The notes under the pieces: generated by a model
What the model was told of the DNA's origin: nothing
Seen by the model: only the letters and a program-made list of their open reading frames with translations
Databases searched by the model: none
Shown here: piece after piece, positions 17,026 through 25,173 of the stretch
Layout of the letters: the number at the start of each line of letters is the position of its first letter
Position numbering within the stretch: the stretch's first letter is position 1
Assembly (NCBI GenBank): GCA_027449165.1
Contig: DAIDMD010000119.1
Location: forward strand, 1 to 36,952
Source: Acidiferrobacter sp.
GTDB taxonomy: Bacteria; Pseudomonadota; Gammaproteobacteria; Acidiferrobacterales; Acidiferrobacteraceae
Direction of reading: 5' to 3'
Length of the DNA: 36,952 nt
Translations under genes and position numbers: made by a program

Positions 17026-17418
17026 ATGAGAGGCGATCTTGTTCAGAGAGTGTCGTCTTACGGCTGCGATGAGACCGTGGAGCGCCTGAAGGCGGCGGCC
17101 GCCGAGGTGCCCATGGGGATAGTGGCCCACATCAATGGACAGGCCAACGCAGCCAAGCGGGGACTTGTCGTCGACTGCGACCAGATATTGGAGATCTTTC
17201 GGCCGGATTTCGCCGTGCGCGTATGGGCGGCGTGCAAGGAGGCGGGGCTCGACATCCCGCTACGGCTCCATGTCTACGTCTCGGGTGGGCGCACGGTGGT
17301 GGCGTACCGCCGGCCTTCCGAAGTCTTCGCGCCTTATGATCATCCGGATCTTGGCGTTTTAGGGACCGAACTCGATGCCGTTTTTGCCGGGATCGTCGAG
17401 CGCGCGCTGATTGCCTAG
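17026..17418 (+). CDS. DUF302 domain protein
   Basis: A 130-residue soluble protein. The DUF302 pattern is clear: an N-terminal alpha/beta unit (SYGCDETVERLKAAAAEVPM, GIVAHINGQANAAKRGL), a central strand (IPLRLHVYVSGGRTVVAYRR) and the family's C-terminal SEVFAPYDHPDL followed by LGTELDAVFAGIVERAL. The biochemical role of DUF302 is not established; members often occur near redox and metal-stress genes. The start ATG 17026 has GGAGG about 14 bases upstream, rather far, so the exact start is uncertain. It lies directly after the transposon remnant and 130 bases before the metallophosphoesterase, with a hairpin in that gap. Confidence 0.88.
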   Translation: MRGDLVQRVSSYGCDETVERLKAAAAEVPMGIVAHINGQANAAKRGLVVDCDQILEIFRPDFAVRVWAACKEAGLDIPLRLHVYVSGGRTVVAYRRPSEVFAPYDHPDLGVLGTELDAVFAGIVERALIA

Positions 17419-17438
17419 GATCGTCGCGGGGGAGGCCG

Positions 17439-17469
17439 CGCCCGGCGGTCGCGGTCCGTCCGCCGGGCG
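17439..17469. repeat. Perfect 10-bp stem-loop after the DUF302 gene
   Basis: CGCCCGGCGG (17439-17448) pairs with CCGCCGGGCG (17460-17469) across 11 bases, 20 bases past the stop of the DUF302 gene. It lacks a T-run, so it is a weak terminator candidate or an RNA-stabilising hairpin. Confidence 0.4.
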
Positions 17470-17550
17470 GCATGGCGCGAGCGTCTTAAAAAGCCTGGGG
17501 GGACCGGTGCCCATGCGCCATAATGCGGTTCGGTCCCTGAGGTATCCGTG

Positions 17551-18732
17551 ATGATTTTTCGTGTGCTTGTGGCGCTCTACGTCTTGGCCCATGTGTTCAT
17601 CTGGCATGCCCTGGTAGCGGGTCTCGCGCCCCCGTTGTCTGGGCGCATCGGGCTCGGCATCGCGCTTTCGGGCCTCGGGCTCACTCCGTTTCTGGCCCGA
17701 TGGCTGGATCGGCGGGGATTCGGGCACGTCGGCCCTGTTTTTTCCTGGATCGGCTATACCTGGGCCGGTCTTGTCCTATTGTTCGTTATCGCGCGGCTTG
17801 CGATCGATCTCTTGCTGGGGGTTGCGTTTATCCTGGTCGGGGCACCGCCCGAGGAGGCGGTGCGGTCTTTATCGCTTATGCTGACCCTGGTCCTGACCGG
17901 GGCGCTGGCAGTTTACGCGTTTGTCGAGAGGTCGCGCGTTCGCGTCGAGACGATCGACATACCGACGACAAAGGATGTGGGCGCCCCGGGGGTATTGCGT
18001 ATCGCCCAGATATCGGACGTGCACATAGGCCCCATGAACGGCCGCCGGCGTGTCCGGACGCTCTTGAAGAGATTGCAGGAACATGACCCCGACGTCGTGG
18101 TGTCCACAGGCGACCTGATCGACTCGCGGGCCGGGCTTAAGGTGCCCGTGACCGAGGCGCTGTCGGCCTTGAAGCCGCGTCTCGGGAAGTTCGCGGTCGT
18201 CGGCAATCACGAGTACTACACAGGCCTTGCGCCGGCGCTCGCCTTCATGGAGCGCAGCGGTTTCGTGGTGCTGCGCAATGCCGCGGTCACCGTTCCGGGT
18301 TTGCAGCTTGCGGGTATGGACGATCCCGTGGCCGGCAGGCCGGGCGAATTGGCGCGGTCCGAGGCGCGGGTCCTCGCCGGGCTGTCCGAGGAGGTTTTCA
18401 CGGTCTTGCTGAAACATCGCCCCGATGTATTGCCCGGTTCGGAGACCCGTTTCGATCTGCAGCTGTCGGGCCATACCCACAAGGGTCAGATTTTCCCCTT
18501 CGGTTTCCTGATCCGTCTCTACTACCCGGCCCACGCCGGACTCTTTCGTCTGGCGCGCGCCTCCTACCTCTATGTGAGTCGCGGGACCGGGGCCTGGGGG
18601 CCGCCTTTCCGGCTTCTGGCGCCACCCGAGATCACGCTCTTTCGGGTCGGTCCAGGCCGCCCCGCTCCCGGGGGCCGGGTCACGTCGGCGCTGTCTCCGG
18701 TCGTCGCGACGGCCTTTGGCGGCCGGGACTAG
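17551..18732 (+). CDS. Membrane-anchored metallophosphoesterase
   Basis: A 393-residue protein. About four hydrophobic helices fill residues 1-130; then comes a calcineurin-like phosphoesterase domain with all dinuclear-metal motifs in order: AQISDVHIG, STGDLID, VVGNHEYY and LSGHTHKGQ. This is the YaeI/YkoQ type. Some relatives act on UDP-diacylglucosamine or other phosphoesters at the membrane; the substrate here is unknown. I prefer ATG 17551 over the GTG directly before it because GAGG lies 8 bases upstream of the ATG. The stop codon shares the tetranucleotide CTAG (18729-18732) with the stop of the converging kinase gene, so no terminator fits between them. Confidence 0.9.
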   Translation: MIFRVLVALYVLAHVFIWHALVAGLAPPLSGRIGLGIALSGLGLTPFLARWLDRRGFGHVGPVFSWIGYTWAGLVLLFVIARLAIDLLLGVAFILVGAPPEEAVRSLSLMLTLVLTGALAVYAFVERSRVRVETIDIPTTKDVGAPGVLRIAQISDVHIGPMNGRRRVRTLLKRLQEHDPDVVVSTGDLIDSRAGLKVPVTEALSALKPRLGKFAVVGNHEYYTGLAPALAFMERSGFVVLRNAAVTVPGLQLAGMDDPVAGRPGELARSEARVLAGLSEEVFTVLLKHRPDVLPGSETRFDLQLSGHTHKGQIFPFGFLIRLYYPAHAGLFRLARASYLYVSRGTGAWGPPFRLLAPPEITLFRVGPGRPAPGGRVTSALSPVVATAFGGRD

Positions 18733-19904
18733 GTCGTCCGGCTTGCCACCCTGTCCGGCTCGTCGGATGCGGCGGGGAGGCCGGGCAGGGGCTTTATCGG
18801 GACATGGATCCAGAACGTGGCGCCGCGGCCCGGGTTGTTGCGCACCCCGATCTCGCCCTGGTGGAGCGCGATCAATTCTTTGCAGATGGCAAGGCCAAGC
18901 CCGGTGCTTTGTTCGTTCCCCGTCGGCTTGTTGCTGAGCGTCTGGTAGGGCTGGAAGAGGCGGGCCTGATCCTGGGCCGACAGCCCCGGGCCTTCGTCTG
19001 CGACCTCGCAGACGATCTGGTTGCCGTCCGCCGATGTGGAGATCGTGACCCGGGTCTCTGCGGGGCTGAATTTGATGGCGTTGCCGATCAGGTTGTCCAG
19101 TACCTGCAGGAGCCGCAACTCGTCGGCGAGGATATGCGGTATGCCCGGCGAGAACTTGAGTCCAAGGTCGATTCCCTTGCTGTGGGCGTACCCTAAGTTG
19201 TGGGCGACCGCTTGGCGCACGATCGCGCCGAAGTCGGTGGGCTGCTTTTGCAGATGGATGCGGCCGGCCCGGATGGCCCCCATGTCCAGAAGCTCGCCTA
19301 TGATCTGCTGCATGTATTTCCCGGTGTCGATCAAGAGGTCCAGGGCCGATTGATCATCCGCCGACATGGGCTCCCCGTTGGTGGCCGACAGCCGGATCTG
19401 GCTCGCCACGTCGAGCATGAGCATGATCGGCTTTTTGAGGTCATGACTCGCGGTGCGCAGGAAGTGGTCGTTCACGTCTTTCAGGGCCTTCAGGGTGATC
19501 TGGGTGCGCACGCGGGCGCGCACCGTGCTCGCGTCGAAGGGCTTTACGACATAATCGTTGGCGCCGTCGCGCAAGGCGGTCACGATCTTCGTCGTGTCGG
19601 ACGACCCGGAGATGATGATGACGGGGAGGTTCAACGGCGAGCGCTCGGCGCGGATGGTGTTCAGCAGACTTAAGCCGTCGACGGCGCCCGGCAAGTGGAG
19701 ATCGAGCAGAATGAGGTCGAAATCCATCTGCGAGAGCTTCGCTTTCGCCTCGCGAGCGTCGCCCGCGAGCTGGACGGCGTAGCCGTCGCGCTTCAAGCCG
19801 ATGGCAAGCCCGGCGCGCAGCCCGTCGTCGTCGTCGACCACGAGCACCCGGCGTCGCGGCGGCTCGCCGCGGTCGCTGTTGTCCTCGGACACGGTATGGC
19901 TCAT
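18729..19904 (-). CDS. Receiver-histidine kinase hybrid (response regulator fused N-terminally to a kinase)
   Basis: From ATG 19902-19904 the protein has 391 residues. A receiver domain comes first (VLVVDDDDGLRAGL, phospho-acceptor Asp in LILLDLHLPG, Lys in VVKPF), followed by a short helix and a kinase core: H-box LRTASHDLKKPIML, N-box LDNLIGNAIKFSP, G1 DEGPGLS and G2 STGLGLAI. It has no membrane segment. This order (receiver before HisKA/HATPase) is typical of soluble kinases that take phosphate or signals from a partner; no output domain is present. The open frame extends to 20177, but the earlier part looks noncoding; the ribosome site at 19904 is weak, so the start is uncertain. It diverges from the kdp operon across about 600 bases and converges on the phosphoesterase gene. 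Confidence 0.87.
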   Translation of the reverse strand: MSHTVSEDNSDRGEPPRRRVLVVDDDDGLRAGLAIGLKRDGYAVQLAGDAREAKAKLSQMDFDLILLDLHLPGAVDGLSLLNTIRAERSPLNLPVIIISGSSDTTKIVTALRDGANDYVVKPFDASTVRARVRTQITLKALKDVNDHFLRTASHDLKKPIMLMLDVASQIRLSATNGEPMSADDQSALDLLIDTGKYMQQIIGELLDMGAIRAGRIHLQKQPTDFGAIVRQAVAHNLGYAHSKGIDLGLKFSPGIPHILADELRLLQVLDNLIGNAIKFSPAETRVTISTSADGNQIVCEVADEGPGLSAQDQARLFQPYQTLSNKPTGNEQSTGLGLAICKELIALHQGEIGVRNNPGRGATFWIHVPIKPLPGLPAASDEPDRVASRTT

Positions 19905-20504
19905 GGCTGGCGCTCGGACACGGTGGCGTACCCCTCCTGTTGAAGAATAGTCGAGGACGGATGTCTGGCAAGGCGCGTCACGTGCCAGGGCCGGGGCGGG
20001 TGCGTCCCCGTGCCCCGTCCCGGCGCGGTGCGTTTCGGCCGCTGCTCGGCAGCCAGATAATATAACGCCATGAAAACAATACATTAGGGTATCAGCGGGG
20101 GCGGCATGAAGGCCGTCGCCCGGACGGGGGTTTGCCCCGGGGGTCGGTGTGTTCGTGTGCGCCCCGGCGTTTTGCAAAATTCGGGCGCCTTAATTCCGGC
20201 CGCGAACGTCATGGGCGACGTGCCGGCGGCCGCCGGCCTTTGCGGATGCCGCGCGGGGCCTATGCGCCCTGCGTGGAGGCCGATAGATCTCTTGGGCGGC
20301 GGCGCGGGTCGGGGCGGGTCGCATGTCTCGTCTGCCAGAGGGATCGGCCGGAAGAGATCTAGGATGGCCGGCGCGTTCGTGATAGATTTTGCCGTTCGTC
20401 GCGTCCGAAGTGCCGTCTCTCACGGTAACGCGAGATCGGTGTCCGGCGGGTTGCGGTCCTTGGCCGCGCCCAGGGCGGGAATCGGGAATGAGAGGGGTGC
20501 TGCA
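19905..20504. other. 600-base divergent intergenic region upstream of the kdp operon
   Basis: It lies between the receiver-kinase (-) and the kdp block (+). An unusually AT-rich tract at 20055-20094 stands out in this GC-rich sequence and probably marks a promoter, but I cannot place a convincing -35/-10 pair on either strand. A 10-bp perfect inverted repeat spans 20284-20361. Open frames here look like noncoding DNA. The Kdp promoter should be in this stretch. Confidence 0.45.
20284..20361 (+). repeat. 10-bp perfect inverted repeat in the presumed kdp leader
   Basis: TAGATCTCTT (20284-20293) is the exact reverse complement of AAGAGATCTA (20352-20361); 58 GC-rich bases lie between. If transcribed with the kdp genes it could close a long stem around a structured loop; on DNA it could be a paired binding site. 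No known riboswitch class is recognised. Confidence 0.4.
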
Positions 20505-20612
20505 TTGTTTTGGATCATGGGAGCGTCGTTCGTTGCGGTCTACGGGCTCCTTGCGGGTCTTATCCGCTTTTCGGAATCCATCATCCGGACTCGCGAAGGG
20601 GGGAACGCATGA
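20505..20612 (+). CDS. Small membrane protein overlapping kdpF (35 aa)
   Basis: A short frame, starting at TTG 20505 (AGAGGGG 7 bases upstream) or ATG 20517, encodes about 31-35 residues: one hydrophobic helix (MGASFVAVYGLLAGLIRFSE) followed by a basic tail (SIIRTREGGNA). Its TGA (20610-20612) overlaps the kdpF ATG in an ATGA junction, the arrangement of translationally coupled genes. The good ribosome site, the single-helix architecture and the coupling suggest it is real and belongs to the Kdp complex or its assembly. I do not recognise a named family. Confidence 0.55.
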   Translation: MFWIMGASFVAVYGLLAGLIRFSESIIRTREGGNA

Positions 20613-20689
20613 TGGATGTGTTGCTTGGGTTGGTCGTCGCGGTGGCGGCCTACCTGGTTTACGCGATCTTGTACCCGGAGCGGTTCTGA
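20609..20689 (+). CDS. kdpF: KdpF, small subunit of the K+-transporting ATPase
   Basis: This 26-residue frame is too short for most gene finders: MMDVLLGLVVAVAAYLVYAI then LYPERF. One hydrophobic helix ending in L-x-P-E-R/K-F is the KdpF signature. KdpF is a single-pass peptide that stabilises the KdpABC complex in the cytoplasmic membrane. AAGGGGGGAA lies 5-7 bases before the ATG. It overlaps the preceding small ORF by four bases and ends three bases before kdpA, so the genes are translated together. Confidence 0.9.
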   Translation: MMDVLLGLVVAVAAYLVYAILYPERF

Positions 20690-20692
20690 GGG

Positions 20693-22441
20693 ATGAGTCC
20701 GGGCGCCTTTTGGCAGATCGTCCTTGAGCTCCTGGTGGCGGGCGCCATCAGCGTGCCTTTCGGCCATTACCTGGCTCGTGTCTTTCAGGACCAGAAGACG
20801 ATACTCGACCCGGTCCTGGATCCGGTCGATCGCCTGATCTATCGCCTCATAGGGCGGGACGTCGTGGACCAGGCGATGGATTGGAAGGGTTATGCGGCCA
20901 ATATGCTGCTTACCAATCTCCTGATGGGGCTTTTGATCTACACCATCCTCTCCTGGCAAGGGCATTTGCCGTGGAATCCGCTGCATTTTCCCGACGTCGG
21001 CCCGTTCCTGGCCTTCAACACGGCGGCAAGCTTCATCACCAATACCAATTGGCAGAACTACGGCGGCGAGTCCACGCTTTCGCTCTTTAGCCAGATGGCG
21101 GCCATCACCTTCCCGATGTTCACCTCGGCGGCCACCGGCTTTGTCGTGGCCATCGCGTTTTTCCGGGCGCTCGGGCCGGCCCGCGACAAGGGCCGCAATC
21201 TCGGCAATTTTTACCGGGACTTCGTGCGCGTGCTCACGCGCGTCTTTCTCGTGCCGTGTCTGTTCATCACCCCGATCCTGGTCTGGCAGGGGTCGCCGGA
21301 GACGCTCACGGGCATGGTCACGGCGCACCTCGTCCAGGGCGGCTTGCAGCACATACCGATGGGGCCGGTTGCCGACCTTGAGGTCATCAAGCATTTGGGC
21401 ACGAACGGCGGCGGTTTCTTCAACGCCAATTCGGCGCACCCTTTCGAGAATCCGACGCCCTTATCGAACATCATCGAGACCCTCCTCATGATGGTGACGC
21501 CGATGGCGCTTGTCGTCGCCTTCGGGCGCATGGTAGGGAACCCGAAGCTTGCGCGCGTCATGTACGGCGTCATGGGGTCTATGCTGGTGGCGGCGTTGTT
21601 CATCGCGGTGGCGGCCGAACAGCGCGGCACGCCGCTTCTGGCCCATGCCGGTATCATGCAGCACGCCGGTGCGGGGCAGATGGGCGGCAATATGGTCGGC
21701 AAGGAGGTCCGTTTCGGCATTACCCAAAGCGCCATCTTCGATACCGTCAGCACCGCGTTTACCACCGGATCCGTGAATTCCATGCTCGACAGCTATACGC
21801 CGATAGGCGGTATGGTCTCGCTCGTGCAAATGATGCTGAACTGCGTGTTCGGCGGCAAAGGCGTCGGGATTCTCAATTTTTTGATGTATGGTCTATTCGC
21901 GGTATTCATCGCTGGCCTCATGGTCGGCAGGACGCCGGAATTCCTCGGGAAGAAGATCGAGAAACGCGAGATCGTTCTGGCGTCGCTCGCGCTTTTGGTT
22001 CATCCCCTCATCATTTTGGTCCCGGCCGCATGGTCCTTGACGGTTCCTTACGGGGTGAGTTCGCTGGGCAACACCGGACCGCATGGCCTATCCGAGGTCC
22101 TCTACGCCTTTACCTCGGCGGCCGCGAATAACGGCTCGGCCTTCGCCGGCCTGAACGGCAATACCCCCTGGTATAACGTCTCTTTGGGTCTCGTGATCCT
22201 GTTTGGGCGCTATGCCTCGATCATATTCATGCTTGCGCTTGGCGGATCCCTGGCCGCGAAGCCTCCCGTGCAGGAGACCGTCGGAACCCTGAAGACCGAC
22301 ACCGTGCTCTTTGGGGGCTTTTGGTTCGCCACGGTCGTTGTAGTGGGCGCGCTCACCTTCTTTCCGGGCCTCGTGCTCGGACCGATCGCCGAGTTTTTCG
22401 CGCTCTATGCTCACCACGGGGCCCTTGGAGGGGTGCGATGA
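20693..22441 (+). CDS. kdpA: KdpA, potassium-translocating subunit
   Basis: A 582-residue integral membrane protein (usual length 555-600) with about ten helices. The four selectivity-filter regions characteristic of KdpA's K+-channel-like fold are visible: ITNTNWQNYGGE, GTNGGGFFNANSAHPFENPT, TTGSVNSMLDSYTP and AANNGSAFAGLNG. KdpA binds K+ from the periplasm with high affinity and passes it to the KdpB pump. The ATG at 20693 follows kdpF directly. The 3' end overlaps kdpB by four bases (ATGA at 22438-22441), ensuring coupled translation. It is very well conserved and complete. Confidence 0.98.
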   Translation: MSPGAFWQIVLELLVAGAISVPFGHYLARVFQDQKTILDPVLDPVDRLIYRLIGRDVVDQAMDWKGYAANMLLTNLLMGLLIYTILSWQGHLPWNPLHFPDVGPFLAFNTAASFITNTNWQNYGGESTLSLFSQMAAITFPMFTSAATGFVVAIAFFRALGPARDKGRNLGNFYRDFVRVLTRVFLVPCLFITPILVWQGSPETLTGMVTAHLVQGGLQHIPMGPVADLEVIKHLGTNGGGFFNANSAHPFENPTPLSNIIETLLMMVTPMALVVAFGRMVGNPKLARVMYGVMGSMLVAALFIAVAAEQRGTPLLAHAGIMQHAGAGQMGGNMVGKEVRFGITQSAIFDTVSTAFTTGSVNSMLDSYTPIGGMVSLVQMMLNCVFGGKGVGILNFLMYGLFAVFIAGLMVGRTPEFLGKKIEKREIVLASLALLVHPLIILVPAAWSLTVPYGVSSLGNTGPHGLSEVLYAFTSAAANNGSAFAGLNGNTPWYNVSLGLVILFGRYASIIFMLALGGSLAAKPPVQETVGTLKTDTVLFGGFWFATVVVVGALTFFPGLVLGPIAEFFALYAHHGALGGVR

Positions 22442-24507
22442 GCGAGGTTGCGGCGGGCGCGCATGGGCATGCCGAGGTGCGCCGCAAGGGCACGCGCGAA
22501 CTCATGGCGCAGGCCGTCATCGGCGCGTTTCGCAAGTTCAGCCCGCGGGTACAGATCCGCAATCCGGTCATGTTCATCGTCTGGCTCTCGATGTTCGTGA
22601 CCCTGGCGCTGACCTTCGACCCCGCGCTCTTTGGCAGCACGCAGGTCAGCGCCGCCTATAACGGTTTTGTGACGGCCATCTTGTTTTTTACGGTATGGTT
22701 CGCCAACTTTGCGGAGGCCTTGGCGGAAGGCCGGGGCAAGGCGCAGGCCGATGCCTTGCGTCACACGAAGACCGACGTGACCGCGCGGCGCATCGCCGAT
22801 GACGGAACCTTTCAGGTGGTTCCGGCGGGTGCGCTGCGCAAGGGCGATCGGGTACGGGTCGAGCGCGGGGAGATCATTCCGACCGACGGCGAGATCCTGG
22901 AGGGTATCGCATCAGTCGACGAGTCGGCCATCACCGGCGAGTCCGCGCCGGTTCTGAAGGAGCCGGGGACCGACATGTTCTCGACGGTAACCGGCGGCAC
23001 GCGTATCTTGTCCGACTGGCTGGTCTTCAAGGTCTCGGCCGATCCCGGACATACCTTCCTCGACCGTATGATCCACCTCGTGGAAGGGGCCCGCCGCCAG
23101 AAGACGCCCAACGAGATCGCGCTTACGGTGCTGCTCGCGGTACTGAGCCTCATTTTCGTGGTGGTCGTGGCCACCCTGAAGCCGCTTGCCGCCTTTCTCC
23201 ATATCGACCTCGACATCGCCACCCTGATCGCGCTTTTGGTCGCCCTCATGCCGACTACGATCGGGGCATTGTTATCGGCGATCGGGATCGCCGGCATCGA
23301 CCGGGCGACGCGATTCAACGTGCTGGCCATGTCCGGCCGGGCGGTGGAGGCGGCGGGCGACGTGCAGACGCTCATCCTGGACAAGACCGGCACCATTACG
23401 ATGGGCAATCGGCAGGCCACCGAGTTCGTGCCGTTGTCCGGCCGCACCGAGGGCGAGGTGGCGGCGATCGCGCTCGCGGCTTCCTGGTACGACACGACCC
23501 CGGAAGGGCGATCCATAGTGGCGCTCGCGGTGGCGCGCGGCGCCAAGCGCGACCTCGACTGGGAGCAGGGGCAGGGGGTCGAGTTCACTGCCGAGACGCG
23601 CATGAGCGGCACCAACTTGGCGGATGGCCGCAAGGCGCGCAAAGGCGCGGTCGCGGCGGTCGCGCGTTATGTGCAGGAGTGCTTCAAGGCGACTGTGCCC
23701 CCGGAGCTGAAGGACGCGGCCGAGCTTGTGGCGCGCAAGGGGGCGACGCCCCTGGCGCTTGCCATGGACGGCGATCTCGTCGGCGTAATCGGTCTCTCGG
23801 ACGTCTTGAAGCCGGGGATGCGCGAACGTTTCGCCCACATGCGCAGCCTCGGCATAAAGACGATCATGGTGACCGGCGACAATCCGATTACGGCACGCGT
23901 GATCGCCGAGCAGGCCGGGGTCGACGATTTCGTGGCCGAGGCCAAGCCCGAGGACAAGATCCGGGTCATCCGCGCCGAGCAGGCCCGCGGACGGCTCGTG
24001 GCGATGACCGGCGACGGCACGAACGATGCGCCGGCGCTTGCCCAGGCGGACGTGGGCCTGGCCATGCATTCGGGGACGGTGCCCGCGAAGGAAGCCGCCA
24101 ATATGATCGATCTCGATTCCGACCCCACGAAGCTGATAGACGTCGTGGCGATCGGAAAGCAGCTTCTGATCACGCGCGGCGCGCTGACGACGTTCTCGAT
24201 CGCCAACGATGTCGCGAAGTACTTCGCGATGTTGCCGGCCATGTTCATGCTCGCGCTCCCGGGGGTCTCCGAGCTCAATGTCATGCATCTCGCAACCCCG
24301 GAAAGCGCGGTCTTGTCGGCGCTCATATTCAACGCCGTCATCATCCCGATTTTGATTCCGTTGGCGCTGCGCGGCGTACGATTTCAGCCCGCCACCGCCA
24401 ACCACATGCTGGCACGCAACGTGTTGCTCTACGGCCTCGGGGGCCTTGTCGTGCCGTTCATCGGCATCAAGGCCATCGATCTCGTCTTGAGCCCATTCCT
24501 GCGTTAG
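22438..24507 (+). CDS. kdpB: KdpB, P-type ATPase catalytic subunit
   Basis: A 689-residue P-type ATPase (family about 680). The actuator motif is ITGESAPV; its serine (169) corresponds to E. coli Ser162, whose phosphorylation inhibits the pump when K+ is plentiful. The phosphorylation motif is DKTGT with Asp315. Further motifs are KGAVAAV (nucleotide domain), VTGDNPITA and TGDGTNDAPAL (hinge). The membrane helices and the polar residues of helix 5 (IANDVAKYFAMLP) are present. ATP hydrolysis here drives K+ through KdpA. The start ATG 22438 lies in the overlap with kdpA, although the frame is open further upstream. Confidence 0.98.
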   Translation: MSEVAAGAHGHAEVRRKGTRELMAQAVIGAFRKFSPRVQIRNPVMFIVWLSMFVTLALTFDPALFGSTQVSAAYNGFVTAILFFTVWFANFAEALAEGRGKAQADALRHTKTDVTARRIADDGTFQVVPAGALRKGDRVRVERGEIIPTDGEILEGIASVDESAITGESAPVLKEPGTDMFSTVTGGTRILSDWLVFKVSADPGHTFLDRMIHLVEGARRQKTPNEIALTVLLAVLSLIFVVVVATLKPLAAFLHIDLDIATLIALLVALMPTTIGALLSAIGIAGIDRATRFNVLAMSGRAVEAAGDVQTLILDKTGTITMGNRQATEFVPLSGRTEGEVAAIALAASWYDTTPEGRSIVALAVARGAKRDLDWEQGQGVEFTAETRMSGTNLADGRKARKGAVAAVARYVQECFKATVPPELKDAAELVARKGATPLALAMDGDLVGVIGLSDVLKPGMRERFAHMRSLGIKTIMVTGDNPITARVIAEQAGVDDFVAEAKPEDKIRVIRAEQARGRLVAMTGDGTNDAPALAQADVGLAMHSGTVPAKEAANMIDLDSDPTKLIDVVAIGKQLLITRGALTTFSIANDVAKYFAMLPAMFMLALPGVSELNVMHLATPESAVLSALIFNAVIIPILIPLALRGVRFQPATANHMLARNVLLYGLGGLVVPFIGIKAIDLVLSPFLR

Positions 24508-24523
24508 CCCGCAAGGAGGCGAT

Positions 24524-25120
24524 GTGTCGCGTATTTTCGGGGCCGCTCTACGCCTGACCGTGGTGAGTTGGGTGGTTTTCGGGCTCGGCTATCCGCTGCT
24601 CGAGGTGGGAGTCAACCAGCTCGCCTTTCCGGCGGCCGCCAACGGCAGCCTTGCGCGGTTCGGCGGCCGCGTCGTGGGGTCGCGCCTCATAGAGCAGCGC
24701 TTTACCGGGGCGGGGTGGTTCCACGGCCGGCCCTCGGCCGTGCACATGAATGCCCGGTCGTCCGGCGGGTCCAACATCGGCCCGTCGAGCGCCCTACTCG
24801 CACGCCATCTGGCCGCCCGCCGCGCGCGGCTTTTGGCCAGGCACCCGGGCCTGGCCGGCCGCCGCCTGCCGGCAGACATGATCACGAGCTCGGGCTCCGG
24901 GCTCGATCCCGACATTACGCCCGCCAACGCCTATCTGCAGGCGCGGTGGGTCGCCCGGGCCCGGGGCCTGCCGCTTGCGGCGGTTCGCCGGCTTGTGGCG
25001 CGCCACGAGCGCCGGCCATGGCTCGGTCTTTTTGGGCAGGCGCGCGTGGACGTCCTGTCCCTGAACCTGGGGCTTGCCCGCATCATGGCCAAGGCCCGCT
25101 ATGCTAGGATGGTGCGCTAA
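24524..25120 (+). CDS. kdpC: KdpC subunit
   Basis: A 198-residue protein with one N-terminal membrane helix (LTVVSWVVFGLGYPLLEVGV) and a periplasmic domain. Family landmarks are SRLIEQRF, FHGRPSAV, ASSGGSNIGPSS-like SSGGSNIGPSSALLA, ITSSGSGLDPDITPANAYLQ and RLVARHERRPWLGLFGQARV. KdpC binds KdpA and KdpB and raises the affinity for ATP. The start is GTG 24524, set by AAGGAGG just upstream; the overlapping ATG two bases earlier is in the wrong frame. It lies 16 bases after kdpB. Confidence 0.95.
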   Translation: MSRIFGAALRLTVVSWVVFGLGYPLLEVGVNQLAFPAAANGSLARFGGRVVGSRLIEQRFTGAGWFHGRPSAVHMNARSSGGSNIGPSSALLARHLAARRARLLARHPGLAGRRLPADMITSSGSGLDPDITPANAYLQARWVARARGLPLAAVRRLVARHERRPWLGLFGQARVDVLSLNLGLARIMAKARYARMVR

Positions 25121-25173
25121 GGGCCCGCGCGGGCGAGAACAGGCTGCGACCGCGGTGGCCCCGGCGGGACACG

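Noticed and set aside
20121-20136. A GG-N10-GC arrangement upstream of kdp resembling a sigma-54 -24/-12 promoter
   Set aside because: Only the GG and GC dinucleotides and TTTGC fit; the -24 element departs from TGGCAC. Such spacing arises often by chance in GC-rich DNA.
20106-20504. Extension of the small pre-kdpF ORF to a 168-residue protein
   Set aside because: The upstream part is Arg/Gly-rich with no domain, and a good ribosome site lies at 20495-20501, so only the last 31-35 codons look real.
23272-24405. Long minus-strand open frames opposite kdpB
   Set aside because: The Arg/His-rich translation mirrors the kdpB codons; no ribosome site or family.
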